A stretch of 64,000 nucleotides of DNA, from NCBI GenBank assembly GCA_023213395.1, contig CM041465.1, positions 221,409,741 to 221,473,740 of the forward strand, written 5' to 3'. The notes under the pieces were generated by a model. That model worked only from the letters and a program-made list of their open reading frames with translations. It searched no databases and had not been told where the DNA came from. This DNA is from Cycas panzhihuaensis. Taxonomy: Eukaryota > Cycadophyta. Positions 13,001 through 28,830 of the stretch are shown in pieces; position 1 is the first letter of the stretch, and each line of letters opens with the position of its first letter. Position numbers and translations under genes: made by a program.

Positions 13001-14203
13001 GAGAGGAGATTGCAGGAGGGACTAAACAAGATTAAAAGGATTCTTGATAAGAGTTACATCCCTAGAACGCCTTCGCCAATTCGATCGTGTGGCCTTTGAG
13101 CTCGTCTGGGGAATACACTGTTCAACAGGGCTACCACTACTTATGCCTTAAAAGAGGGGATCAGAAAAATCCAATATCATAAGGTGTTTAGAGGCTCCCT
13201 CTCATCCCTAAGATAGCTCTTTTCTGGTGGACCTGTCTTATGAATAAAATACTTACTGTAGATAACCTTAAAAAGAGAAGCTTTCTACTGGCCAACAGAT
13301 GTATTTTATGTTGCAAAGAAGAGGAATCCATGGACCATATTTTCCTTGAGTGCCCATTCATAAGGGAAGTATGGAGGATGCTGCTTGAGAAATTGGAGGT
13401 GTGTTGGACATTTTCTGAAAGGATAGTTGATCTCTGGCCTGCTTGGCAAAGTCCATTTAAAAGCAGAATCCTTAGCTGCATCTGGAAGAGTGCACTTCTA
13501 ATTCTGGCATGGAATATCTAGAAAGAGAGGAATTGAAGGATCTTCCAAGGAAACCAAAGGGACCAGATAGCCACCTTCAACAGAATCTGTATGGACATCA
13601 AAGAAAATATTGGAGACGTCAAAGAGAAGCACACAACCCTGACAGAGAATAGGATTTTGCTTAAATGGGGCATAAAGCCAGAATTCGTGACAATAAAACC
13701 CAGATGTAGTAGTTGGATGCCTCCGGAAGAGCCCTAATTCAAAATCAACTTCTATGGGGTAGCTAAAGGAAACCCCAGAGAAGCCGGGGGAGGGGGAATT
13801 TGTAGGGACAGCAAAGGTACCCCCATTTGGGCTTTTGCAGATTACTATGAGCATCAAACAAACCACTATGCGAAAATACACGCTATGCTCAAAGCCCTAG
13901 ACTTAGCCCTCGAAGGAGATATTCAGCGAGTGGTAATTGAGGGGGATTCATAGGTAGTTCTAAACATGCTGAAAGGCGTGGCCCTTCCGGATTGGAGATT
14001 CTAGCCCATAATCAATGATGCTAAGGAGATCATTAAGGGACTAGCAGATGTCTGTATAAGGCACACCTTGAGAGAAGGTAATAAAGCAGCTAATTTTCTA
14101 GCAAACTAGGGGGTGAGGTACAAGAAGGATTAAGTGTGGAGGTGTGATTTCCCTAGGGATCTTTTGGTTCTAATAGAGAAGGATATGGTCTGTAGTAGCT
14201 AGC
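10011..14203 (+). pseudogene. LINE-A ORF2 (endonuclease, reverse transcriptase, zf-RVT, RNase H)
   Basis: ORF2 supplies the nick and the reverse transcription for target-primed insertion. It starts at ATG 10011, 11 bases after the ORF1 stop. The APE-type endonuclease opens with MKLISWNIRGLNTPSK and keeps LFLQETK, a DFN and SDHSPL. The RT runs from about 11330 to 12150: KAPGPDGFPLGFFQEFW, FRPISLYNVKYK, IKIDLMKAFDRVS, RQGDPLSPFLY and the active-site motif FVDDNIFLG, in which the catalytic DD is intact. The zf-RVT finger (CILCCKEEESMDHIFLEC, about 13300-13355) is intact. The RNase H domain is annotated separately. Stops include TAG at 10628, 11798, about 11856 and about 13519, all at Trp positions of related copies or of the family. 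The end at 14203 is approximate. Confidence 0.9.
13735..14130 (+). pseudogene. RNase H domain at the C-terminus of LINE-A ORF2
   Basis: After the zf-RVT finger an RNase H fold is readable: NFYGVAKGNPREAGGGGICR, then AKIHAMLKALDLALEG, VVIEGDS and REGNKAANFLAN. The first motif resembles the D-G-A-S-K-G-N-P signature of plant RNase H domains. The catalytic acids are mostly lost: first Asp is Tyr (NFYG), the Glu of AEIHA is Lys and the last Asp (AAD) is Asn; only the Asp of EGDS remains. Some plant L1 clades are known to carry an added, archaea-like RNase H; this fits that arrangement. In-frame TAG codons interrupt it. LINE-D shows no such domain. Confidence 0.82.
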
Positions 14204-14350
14204 CGCGGGGCTTGTCCTGGCAAACTAGTTCTCTTTGCCTAGACCGTGGGGTTGTCACGGTTAACCCTGTTTTGGAAACTCATGGCTCTTTAATGTAATA
14301 GGTTGTGGGATCCTATTTCAAACCCACTGTAATTTAATTTTATTTCATCA

Positions 14351-14375
14351 AAAAAAAAAAAAAAAAATCCTATCA
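14351..14375 (+). other. LINE-A poly(A) tail and right target-site duplication
   Basis: An A17 run (14351-14367) follows TTTATTTCATC, then TCCTATCA (14368-14375), the second copy of the 8-bp duplication at 7960-7967. This fixes the 3' boundary of LINE-A. Confidence 0.88.
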
Positions 14376-14575
14376 TTTTAAGGTAGACATATAGAGAACT
14401 TTTGGCATCCAACATGATGATTGATGAGCTTTCGTTATTTTAGCACTATATAAAGTGACAAAAATCAATATAAATTCAAACAAATAATAAAAATACTTAG
14501 GTTTTGGTGTTGTGGTTGTTTTAAGAATGTTTTGGAGTGTTCTTTGGGAGGTTACATGTATTTTTCATTTAATTT
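14376..14575 (+). mobile_element. Copia LTR, right part
   Basis: The presumed continuation of the LTR that starts at 7656. It contains a TATA-box-like TATATAAAG at 14447-14455, where an LTR promoter would be expected. It ends before TGGCATAATAAC at 14576-14587, which matches 9 of 12 bases of the copia primer binding site TGGTATCAAAAC seen in copia-3. Degenerate copia gag follows. The ending is approximate. Confidence 0.6.
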
Positions 14576-16260
14576 TGGCATAATAACAAATAATATGATT
14601 AGTTTTATCACAAAAATATTATCATAAGTAACAAATTATAACATTTTGAAACATCAAGGTAAAAATTTTTTAATTATGAATTGTTTATGATAACATGTAG
14701 AGGGAAAGGCACTTAATTGCATAATTAGTATAATTACCCAAGAAGAATTTGACATTTAGGAAAGACTAAAATTAAGGATAGTTAATCTATTAATCATAAA
14801 CAATCTAATTGAAAACTTTAATTAAGGTGATAAAACCAAAATAAGTTTAGGATGTAATAATTTCCCTATTTAATTAAAAGAATGATTTAAGGGTTATAAT
14901 GTTGAGAAACTAATTTTATATTCTCAAGATGAATGGTTTGATGATTGACCATATTCAAGAGGTAAAAAGGACTATAAATCAACTAAATACTATTAAAGAT
15001 AAAATTATTGTTAGGTAAATGATCATTTCTATATTAAGAAGTTTGCTTAAGCCATATAAAAGTATCATCACTAGTTCATAATGACAAACAAATTTAACAC
15101 AAACACTTTTAATGATTTAGAGATTTTGTTGTTATAATGTGAATGATAATTAAGAGATAATGATAAAGGTGAATCATCAAGATAATACATAGCTAAGTAT
15201 ATAGGGGAAAATACCCTTACTTTTAAGGAAGTATATTGCTTTTATTCTATAAACTGAAAGTACTTAGCAAAAGTTGTGCCATTACTGTGGATAACTAAGA
15301 TATTTCAAGAAAGTTTATAGAAAGTTATAACATGATGTATTATTATTATTATTATTATTATTATTGAGAAAGATAATAGAAAGTTATAAAGTGACCAGTA
15401 GAAGTTACTAAGGAAGAAGCAATTAGGACATTTTTCTAATGGTTATTATTTTAAGAGAGGATAGAAAGAGAACCAACATATAAAAGAAGGTTTTCAAATA
15501 ACACATGGGTTAGATAAAATGTGGTAAATCAACTCAAGAGTATTAAGACATATGACTAGAAAATTGGAATGGTTTGGATGTGTGGAAAGAAAATAATTAG
15601 ATTATTACACTTAGTAATGGTATAATATTATAGGTTGAAGGAATTTCTAAAGTTCTTATCCTTAGGATGAATGGAAAATATGCCTATATTAATGTCGTTC
15701 TATTTATACATGGGTTGAAGAACAAGGTGATTCCTATAAGTTGAATAGATGAGTATAATATGAGTGTTTATTTCAAACATGATAAGTGTATTATCAAAGA
15801 TTCTACTAGGAGAGTCATAGCTATAAGAATAAAGGAAGGTGGCCTTTATAGACTAAAAAGTATATTTATAAATTAGAAAACATATACTATAGGTGTAACA
15901 TATAAAAACCAATTAAGGAATAAAAGATTGGGACATTTATATTACTCATATTTGTAGTTAATATCTAGACTAAATATGGTACATTGCCTTCTGAAACTTA
16001 TTGTTAGAAATAATATATGTAAACAATACATTATAAGCAAGAAATATCATGAAATATTTTCCATAGATAAATCTTAGACATCTATAGAAAGGTTAGGTTG
16101 GGTCAATTTAAATATTTACGGACCAATATCAACAATGACACTTAAATATATAAAGTATTTTTTAACTTCATTGTTGACTATACTAGTAAAGTTTGAATTT
16201 ATCCCTTAAGGGATATCATGATAATCATGTTAAATTTTACCATAGGATCATATAGCTAAA
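14576..16260 (+). pseudogene. Ty1/copia gag and pre-integrase/integrase fragment (copia-2)
   Basis: Heavily decayed copia polyprotein. A gag-like stretch lies near 15000-15130 (SLLKPYKSIITSS-like wording), with a broken CCHC knuckle near 15275-15320 (CHYCG, stop, LRYFKK). The GAG-pre-integrase part is clearest: SVYFKHDKCIIKDSTRR near 15760, then RLGHLYYSYLQLISRLNMV near 15927. An integrase N-terminal stretch follows, ending ERLGWVNLNIYGPIST near 16088-16135. The rest of integrase, RT and RNase H are absent because the element stops near 16260. A (TTA)n microsatellite lies at 15337-15365. It is inactive and many codons are stops. Confidence 0.78.
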
Positions 16261-16382
16261 TGATAATAAAGTATACAAAATAAAGAAAACATGGACATTT
16301 CATGTGGAAAACACCTCTTGGATAAAAAACATGGGAGGAAAATTTTATTTAATTAATTAATTATATAATATATAATTAATTG

Positions 16383-16438
<56 letters not shown>

Positions 16439-16580
16439 TGTATGTGTGTGTGTATGTGTCTATATCTATATCTATCTATCTATACACACATGGTACATAT
16501 ACCATGTGTATGCATGTATAAATGTATAGAGATTTCTATCTTTATACGCATACATATCTATACGTATATGGAGATGGTAT
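16261..16580. repeat. Compound TA/GA/GT/GATA-like microsatellite with a small inverted repeat
   Basis: AT-rich sequence, then TA, (GA)n from about 16399, (TG)n and TATC motifs to about 16485. At 16486-16509 there is a perfect 10-bp inverted repeat with a 4-base loop (ACACATGGTA, CATA, TACCATGTGT). No coding sequence. Confidence 0.8.
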
Positions 16581-16599
16581 TTCTATTCCACTGATCCGA

Positions 16600-17116
16600 C
16601 AAGGTGTTGTTTTTACAATTGATAAGTAATTTCCTAAAAAATAGAAAGAATGGGGAACATGGAAAGGAGAGAAAGAAAGTAAATGTTCTTTTAGATAAAA
16701 ATTCTTTGATATGCATATAGCTAGTTAATAAGAGTTACTTCGGAAGCCAAAGGAGTCAAGTTTTGGCCATTTTCTCTAAAACCCTGTAGGACTAAATTGA
16801 ATAAAATCTGCTATGAATTGGCAATCTGAATGGCACTGGATAGAACCTATAACAGGATCTCGAAGAACAAGTAATTTTGGTCAGGCTTGTATCCTTTTTT
16901 TTGGTTCACTAGGATTTTTCTTGATTGGAATTTCAAGTTATCTTGGTAAGAACCTGATACCCGTATTGTCATCTCAGCAAATAATTTTTGTTCCACAAGG
17001 AATTGTAATGTGTTTTTATGGTATTGCAGGTCTGTTCATTAGCTCTTATTTGTGGTGTACAATTTTATGGAATGTAGGTAGTGGTTACGATAAGTTTGAT
17101 GAAGAAGAAGGAATTG
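16600..17116 (+). mobile_element. Nuclear copy of plastid DNA (NUPT) carrying the 5' part of ycf4
   Basis: The ycf4 reading starts at 16813. The roughly 200 bp before it has no similarity to neighbouring elements and could be the plastid spacer upstream of ycf4, though I cannot confirm this from the sequence. The homology ends abruptly at about 17116, where TA array A starts. No other plastid gene is recognisable in the window. The alternative is a chimera made during assembly across the TA array. Confidence 0.8.
16813..17116 (+). pseudogene. ycf4: Truncated plastid ycf4 (photosystem I assembly protein)
   Basis: Ycf4 is a thylakoid membrane protein that helps assemble photosystem I. About 101 codons are open from ATG 16813. 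They begin [18 protein letters not shown] and include two hydrophobic segments at about residues 24-45 and 63-85 (around [17 protein letters not shown] and [17 protein letters not shown]). They then read [16 protein letters not shown]. The family is about 184 residues, so nearly half is missing. After GIV the frame continues into a Tyr-Ile run coded by the TA array, which is not protein sequence of the family. No stop or frameshift occurs in the retained part, so the transfer is either recent or the sequence is not nuclear. It cannot function in the nucleus as it stands. Confidence 0.93.
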
Positions 17117-18920
<1,804 letters not shown>

Positions 18921-19557
18921 TTTGGGCGAACGGCGAACGATCTAGGGCAAACGAAGATGAACGATCGATTGTACTGCGTCGAAGGGCCCTGGCGGCTAGG
19001 GTTTCCAGGAGACGAAGGCAAAGGCGGCCCCCCCCCCGCCTTTGCCTTCCCCCCGAAGCACTCAGCGATGGCGTGAGGCCACGGGCAGACCAAGCTCACA
19101 ACGAGGCTGTGAAGTCAGCAAGGAGTGCATAAGATCTGACGCAGACGGAGGAAGATCCCATGGAAGGAGAGGCGATGGGGAAGGTAGGCCAGTCCTGGCT
19201 AGGGAGGACCACGGCCTCAAACGTATAGACAGAGGCAGTTTGGAGACGATCCAGAAAGAAGGCATGGTGATAGCGAATAAAGGAAGGGACGTGGCTGAGC
19301 CTACTCACCCTCACGAGCCTTAGGAGCATTACAGTCATATACAGCTTGACCAGGGAGGAGCCAGACAGAACCTTGCTTACCTACAAAGGGTGGAGGCCAT
19401 AGGAGCATTAGCTAAAGACGGAGCTTGCTTATCACTGCATGGTTCTCCAAAAGACCCAAAGAGGAAGAAATCTAATGAAGGAGGTAAGTATACGCAATGA
19501 TCTACAGATTCTATGTAGTATGTTATTGTAAGTTCTTTTCATTATTGTATTTAAATT
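18921..19557 (+). other. LINE-B 5' leader
   Basis: Much richer in GC and CpG than the adjacent array (motifs such as GGGCGAACGGCGAACGATC). Small frames within it (19042-19323, +; two on the minus strand) have no recognisable domain. It is probably the internal promoter and 5' UTR of the element. Confidence 0.55.
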
Positions 19558-21095
19558 ATGCAAGCAATACCAAACCAGTCTCAGTCCTCATCCCCATGGA
19601 GGAAATACCTTGACGTACTGAGGAATGGAAACCATGTTGAACATGAAATATACCCTATCAAGATTGGAAATAGGTTTAAAATCTCAATTATGAAAGAGGT
19701 CACTGAAAAGACCATTCAATACTAGGAAAACAGCCTGGTGGGTAGGCTTTCGGGCCCTAGACTAGGGGTGGACATCATCCGAGAATGGATTAGAAATAAG
19801 TGGAAAACTAGAAACCCAGTTCAAATTATGGCAATGCCAAAGGGTTGCGTCCTTTTTAGGTTTGCTAATCAGGAGGATTTGATTCCTATTCTTCTTAAAT
19901 CACCATGGATGTTTGGGAGAAAGGCCATGTCTCTAGAGAAGTGGCACCCAGATTTCGACCCTGGGATTCCTGTGGTTAAATAAGCCCTAGTTTGGGTGCT
20001 GATGCTAGGGCTACCCTTGCATTTTTGGAATTCAGAGACGGTTAAAGGGGCGGCCAGGACAATAGGGCCATTACTTGCAATGGACTCAGCAACAAAACAT
20101 AGATCCCACCTGATGAACGTAAGATTCTGCGTCCTTGTTAGGCTTGATAATGAGCTCCCATACGAGGTTGAGATTGAGTCGGATGGTAGATCCATTATAC
20201 AAAGTTTATTTTATGAAGTGGAGGGTTTTAGATGTGAAAAGTGTAAATGTAGGGGGCATCTCCCCTTTCAGTACCCAGAGGTTCCAACAAGGATGGAAAA
20301 GCAAGAAGAATGTAAAGAGAAAGAAGATGGAGAAGTAGAAGTAATCAGGGGGGAGGGCCCGATTGTCAGCTCCAATAGGCCAGGTAAGGATGGGGATAGA
20401 TTAGGAGAAGTTAGAAATGAGGCATTCAAAGGCGCTGTGCAGAATGATGGCCAGGGATTGGATGAGGAGTTGGACCACGCATCAATATGCCCCATAGAGA
20501 AAACAAAAGTTGGTGAGAAATTGGTAGACAAGGTAGCCCAAGAAGAAGGTAGCAAACCAGCAAAAACTGTGGTGGGTAAAGGAGAAACCAAAGGTGTTGA
20601 TGATGATAGAAACACGGAATTAACTCAAAGCTTAGTAGGGGGACTGGGATCTAAAGATCAATCAAAGGTAGTTGGTCAGACGTCTGGGGGAAGGGATTCC
20701 TCCCCATCAGCTGTAGAGTCGGCCCTGGCCCAGCTTATGAAGAATATTAATTGGGACTTAGAGGATTATTTTTCAGAGCCTAATGAGGGGGGACCTCAGG
20801 ACCCGATCCTTGCGGAGGGGCAGGTAGAAGTCGTAGTTGAATGAGCTACTGGAACTGGGGCTAAAGTTGTGGATCCAGAAAAGGGAGGAGGGGGGACTCA
20901 AAAATGGGTCTCAAAGGGTAATATGCTAGACCCAAAGAAGGCCCCAAACTATGGGATGGAGAAGAAGGTGGGAAGACAAACATAAGCTCAGATCGATATG
21001 GGATTCCAAAGTACGTTAAAAAAGGAGGGAGGGGGGGGAGGGGAGCGTTAGAGGGCCCTACCCTTATAGCAGGAAGGGATGAGGGGGGGGTTCTG
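19558..21095 (+). pseudogene. LINE-B ORF1 (DUF4283-like, zinc-knuckle protein)
   Basis: Starts MQAIPNQSQSSSPWRKYLDV at ATG 19558. The core reads ENSLVGRLSGPRLGVDIIRE, then MFGRKAMSLEKWHPDFDPG, then a region ending in the knuckle CEKCKCRGHLPFQY at about 20233-20275, where the last Cys of CCHC is Tyr. A long acidic linker follows (20280-20840). The tail is GMEKKVGRQT near 20955, the counterpart of KKVGRLP in LINE-A. In-frame stops are TAG at 19723 (Trp in LINE-A), TAA at 19981 (Gln in LINE-A) and TGA at 20842. Apart from these the frame is rather well kept (282 codons open from 19996 to 20844), so LINE-B is younger or less decayed than LINE-C. Confidence 0.9.
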
Positions 21096-21103
21096 GGTTA
21101 CCC

Positions 21104-23175
21104 ATGAAAGTCTTATCCATGAACATCAGGGGGCTCAATGCCCCATCAAAGCAACGTTTGGTAAAGGAATCGATGATTAGGACCGAAGTGGATATAGTCC
21201 TCTTGCAGGAGACAAAACTGGACCAGGTGAAGGAAAGAGAGGTGTTCAACAAGATCTGGAGAAGGGGAGATGGGAGGGCGGTCACAGGATCGGCAGGCTC
21301 TGGGGGATTAGCCTCCTTATTGAACCCAAATAGGTGGAAAGGCTATGTAGTGGGCATGCATGAGCACTTCATAACCTTAGGTTTCGTTTGTGTATAGACT
21401 AATAAGGAGTATTATATCACCAACATTTACGCCCCCACATCAGTGGTGGGCAAGAAGAGCTTATGGGAAAGACTGGTGGAGGCCCACAAAGATTGGGATG
21501 GTCCCTGGTTGGTAGCAGGGGATTTTAATACGCCCTTAAGCCCAGAAGAGAAGACAGGGGGGCAAACTGGCTGGACCATAAGCATATCTGATCTTGGAGA
21601 GTTTTTGCAAGTGTGAGGCTTGTTGGATGTTCCCCTCAGGGGAGCTAGGTATGCCTGGTCCAACAGGCGTTTAGGACATAATCACATTCAATGCAGATTG
21701 GACAGGATGTTAACAAACTATGAGTGGTCCTGCCACTTTGAAGGAACCAAACTAGAGGCTCTACCGAATGCTGGTTCGGATCACTCCCCCCTAGTTCTTG
21801 AGGGGTCTGTCTTGGGTAATCATAAAGGGGCCCCCTTCCATTTCGAACTCATGTGGCAAAAGCATCCAGACCTTAGGGGGCGGATTGGTGACTGGTGGGG
21901 AGTCCAGGTTCACGGATGTGCTATGTTTAGGTTCTCGAAGAAGTTAAATTGGATTAAAAGATAAATTAAGATATGAAACAAGGAGGTCTTTGGAAACATC
22001 TTTGAAGACAAAGTTACCCTACTGTCGGAGTTAAAAGGGATCGAGGATAGGATCCAAATAGAGGGAAGGACACAGGTCTTGGATCAAACTGAACATCTCA
22101 CCACCAGAAAATTAGAAGAGGTGCTGGCTAAGGAGGAAATCCTCTAGAAACAGAAATCCAGAGAGTAGTGGATTAAGGAGGGGGACAGAAACACTAAGTT
22201 CTTCCATCTGTCCACCTTGAAGCACAGGGCTCATAACAGGATCAGTAAACTTCGAAGTATGGACGGGGTGATGCATGAGTCGAAGGATCAGTTTGGTGGT
22301 ATTGTGTTGGAATATTTTAAGGAGCTATACGTAGAACCTAGATGCCAGGATCCTGACCTAAGGGCTAGTCTTATGCAACATATTCTGAAGGTGATTTCTG
22401 AGGCTCTTAATAACAAACTGACAAAACCATTCTCTCAGGAAAAAGTTGAGAAAGCCTTATTCAAAATGGGTAGGGATAAGGCCCCAGGACCGAATGGGTT
22501 TCCTCCCAGTTTTTTTCAAGAATACTGGGAGATTATCAAGGATGACTTAATATCAGCGTTAAATGAATTCTTTCTCAAAGTGACAATTACAAAGAGTGGA
22601 AGGCCACCTTTTTGGTCTTGATCCCGAAGAAGGAGGGAGCGGAAGCGATGGAAGATTTCCGACCAATCAGCCTTTGTAACATAAAATATAAGATTTTGGC
22701 CAAACTCTTAGCAAACCGGCTCAGGGAGACCCTCCCAACTATCATTTCTCTCAATCAAGACAGATTTGTCAAGGGCAGATAAATCATGAATGGTATTATT
22801 ACTATCCATGAAACTCTACATTTGACTCTTCATCGGAAGGAAGTAGGTATGATAATTAAAACTGATATGTCCAAGGCCTATGACAGGGTGGCATGGGACT
22901 ATTTGTTGGAATGCTTAAAAGCATTTAGTTTTGGGGGGGTCTGGAGGGACTGGATGAAATGTTGTATATCCAGAGTTTCATTTTCGGTGATTATAAATGA
23001 GTGGTCGACACCCTTCTTTCCTAGATCCAGGAGTTTAAGACAAGGCGATCCCTCTTCCTCTTCTTCATTATCATGGCGTAATGTTAGAGAGCTACAATGG
23101 AGGCCCGTAGGTCAAGGTGGATAACCGGTTTGAAGGCATCTTCTATTGGATAATATAATTCATATATCAACAGGG
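21104..23175 (+). pseudogene. LINE-B ORF2 (endonuclease and partial reverse transcriptase)
   Basis: From MKVLSMNIRGLNAPSKQR the endonuclease can be followed: VLLQETKLD, then VAGDFNTPLSPEEK near 21515 (catalytic D and N kept), CRLDRMLTNYEW and GSDHSPLVL. RT motifs are KAPGPNGFPPSFFQEYW near 22470, [32 protein letters not shown] and LRQGDPSSSSS near 23035; a frameshift follows near 23060. The reading breaks off at about 23175, before FxDD. In-frame stops: TAG at 21395, TGA near 21615, TAG near 22145 and TAA at 22780 (Gln in the KGRQI motif of the other copies). No zf-RVT or RNase H remains. Confidence 0.9.
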
Positions 23176-26461
<3,286 letters not shown>

Positions 26462-26965
26462 TGAGATCACTGTGCCTTCACTAGCTTACTGTTGGAGATT
26501 CAGTTGTCAGATTAATGAGTGGGAGGAGCCGTAGGGAGTTTGAGAGACATATGGCTCTAGTGTGCCCAAACTCAGTAAGTAGATGTTTAATATTTTTTAT
26601 ATGTTTTATTATTATATGTTTAGTAGTTGTGTTATGCCTAGATAGGTGTAATGGGGCTAAACAGGACCCATTTGGGGCCCTATTTTAGGTTGGGCCACGT
26701 CATGATGGGCTAAACATCAAGCTCAAAATTTTAATTTTTGATTGAAGTTTTTTAGTGTAGGGCTTAGTTGTTGTGTACCTCAGCAAAAGTTGTGATATTG
26801 TAAATATTACAGTAGTACCGCAAACTACATCAGAAACTATTTGCAATACCACAAAATGATCTGCAATATCGTAAATACATCAATGGTATCGCAAATATAT
26901 TTGTGATATAGGCATAGAAATTTTATCATTATAATTTTTTTGCTTAAGTTATTTATTTTATCGAT
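26462..26965. other. Sequence between TA array B and the PMD gene
   Basis: It may belong to the 3' side of the minus-strand gypsy element (LTR or 3' UTR), but no matching LTR was found on the other side. Around 26770-26910 a motif of the type GCAATAYCGYAAATA recurs four or five times in degenerate form. Confidence 0.4.
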
Positions 26966-26969
26966 TGAT

Positions 26970-28830
26970 GGGTGAGCATATTCTAAGTTCTGATGCCCTA
27001 TTTTTGTGACGTAGGTTCTTATGGTAATAAATAACTACAAAAATATTGGGATGTCGATGTTTGGGCTTGCAAATCTAATGACTATACAGGACTAGGAGGT
27101 CCTATGGAGATGTGAACTTTTAAGGATCATGATGACACACCAATATATATCAGGTCAATCTTTATTAATCAATATTATATCACATTGGGATTAGAGGAGG
27201 TAAGTTTTCCACTTGCCAATGATAGGGAATGTCACCGTCACATTACAAGATATTAGGAAGATATTGGGGTTGCCGACTAGAGGGGATCCTCTTGACTTGG
27301 GGGTGTTACTTAGTAGCAAAGAGACTCACTATGAGACCGCCTATTTTTTCTATGGTTAGGGACAGTAGGATAGGCATGACAGAAAGGTAAGGAGAATCTT
27401 GATGGTAAACATTCCTCGTCTATGGAAATTGATCACTTTTACAATTATGTTCCAAATAACCTAGGGAAATAATTACCAAGAGGTGCTTGGAGGATGGATG
27501 GATGTAATATATAGATACAAGGCAAGGAAGTAACTAAATTGGATAACACTAGTGGTTACCAACATAAAGGCATAGCTAGACCATACAAGGGCAGTTGGTC
27601 GAGGGGGTTTCTCTTACTACTCCATCTTATAGTGTTAGTTCTTTAACCATTTCTAAGTAGTGGGCCTAATTGTGGAACCACAACTAATGGCATAGAGCAG
27701 ACTGCTCATTCATCAATGGATATCAAAATTTCAGAACCTAGGAGAGCCAAAGCAGGTATGTCGATATGTCAACACAACATCCTTAGAGGTTCTTACACTA
27801 GATGATTATGCCAGGCACCCTTATAAGGGTGTCCACTGGGTTAGTGATGAAGAGGGAGGTGCAAACATTGTTGGGGAGGATACAGAGGCTAGGGATGAAG
27901 AGGGTGAGGGTGAGGGGGCCACCACAGGTGACAAGGATGAGGAGGAAGAGGCTGTTAGGTATGAGAGAGAGCCTAGTGCCAACATGTAGGAGGGCAAGGG
28001 AGGCGTTCAAGAGGCTCCAATCACACCAAAGGGGATTTCACCATGAGGTATTCTTATTTATATTATTTAATTCCAATCCATCTACAACTATTTTGAATTA
28101 TTTTAATCGCATATATCTAGTTGTTGACACATGGACTTGTCTATTGGTAGGTGACAATATCATAACAAAGATAGTCAATAAAGTGGTTATCAACTTGTTC
28201 TCTATGATCTACATGGAGGGCCAGCCTCCCATAGTGGATAATGGGGAGCCAACATTAACTTATTCTCATATGGCAACTTTTGCCCCATTGCTCTAAGTTA
28301 GAGAGGTATGGGTAGCTAAGACGGTGTGGATAGTTGAGACACATGAGCTCCAATCATATCGAGACTAGATCCAAGCTAAGAAGTATTGACTACAAGTAGA
28401 GAGGTCCTAGATACAGGTGGAACGAGATCAAATGGTAGCGGAATGGAGTGAGTTATAGGCTTGGGTACAGGAGCTAGAGGTAAGAGGAGCCACATGGACA
28501 CCACTAATTATTGTAGCTCCATTATGAGTGGTCCCTAGTATAGAGGTACAGATTGTCATGCTTAAGATGGAGCTAAGGGGCATATGAGATGAGAGAGATC
28601 AACTCCAGGCATGGTATAATTGGCTAATAGAGTAGATGGTGGCTTGATCATCGAGGACCCACATGACCACAATGGCATAATAGCGCTAGAGGGAGGAGGT
28701 CCATTTGTACGATGAGGGGAGTGAGGCCAGGCTGTCATAGTAGCCAAGGAGGAGCTTGGGGGATACTTAGACCCCACTAGAGCGGAGGAGAGGTGAGGTG
28801 GGAGATGACACCCCTTAAGGGCATGAGAGG
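26970..28830 (+). pseudogene. Plant mobile domain (PMD) protein gene, decayed
   Basis: A plus-strand reading with the signature of the plant mobile domain (aminotransferase-like/MAIN-like family). The signature is FHLPMIGNVTVTLQDIRKIL near 27206, then GLPTRGDPLDLG, with VNIPRLWKLITF later. An acidic stretch lies at about 27835-27960 (WVSDEEGGANIVGEDTEARD). The C-terminal part (28300-28700) reads as a Gln/Glu-rich coiled coil (VERDQMVAEWSEL, ELRGI-stop-DERDQLQAWYNWL). Frame changes and TAG/TGA stops, mostly at Gln or Arg positions, break it. PMD genes occur both as host genes and as passengers of transposons. Its position antisense to, and on the 3' side of, a Ty3/gypsy pol suggests a passenger ORF; extra antisense ORFs between pol and the 3' LTR are known in the Tat lineage. 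A free-standing PMD pseudogene is possible. Confidence 0.68.

Larger units (their letters stand above)
7968..14367 (+). mobile_element. LINE-A, full-length L1-type retrotransposon (inactive)
   Basis: About 6.4 kb in the usual order for plant L1 elements: GC-richer 5' leader (7968-8608), ORF1 with DUF4283-like and zinc-knuckle parts, ORF2 with endonuclease, reverse transcriptase, zf-RVT and RNase H, a short 3' UTR and an A17 tail at 14351-14367. An 8-bp duplication flanks it. Both ORFs carry many stops, most of them TAG where related copies have Trp or Gln. It shares its family with LINE-B and LINE-C, judging from near-identical landmarks (MFGRKAxSLEKWH, WNIRGLNxPSKQR), while LINE-D is more distant. 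The 5' boundary rests on the duplication alone. Confidence 0.9.
18921..23175 (+). mobile_element. LINE-B, L1-type retrotransposon, 3'-truncated
   Basis: Same family as LINE-A. It has a GC-rich 5' leader (18921-19557, including a C10 run near 19030), ORF1 from ATG 19558 and ORF2 from ATG 21104. It ends inside the reverse transcriptase, just before the active-site FxDD motif, where TA array B begins. Nothing on the far side of array B (from 26462) resembles the missing 3' part. There is no poly(A) tail and no target duplication, so the 3' loss came from a deletion or rearrangement, not from 5' truncation during insertion. Confidence 0.88.
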
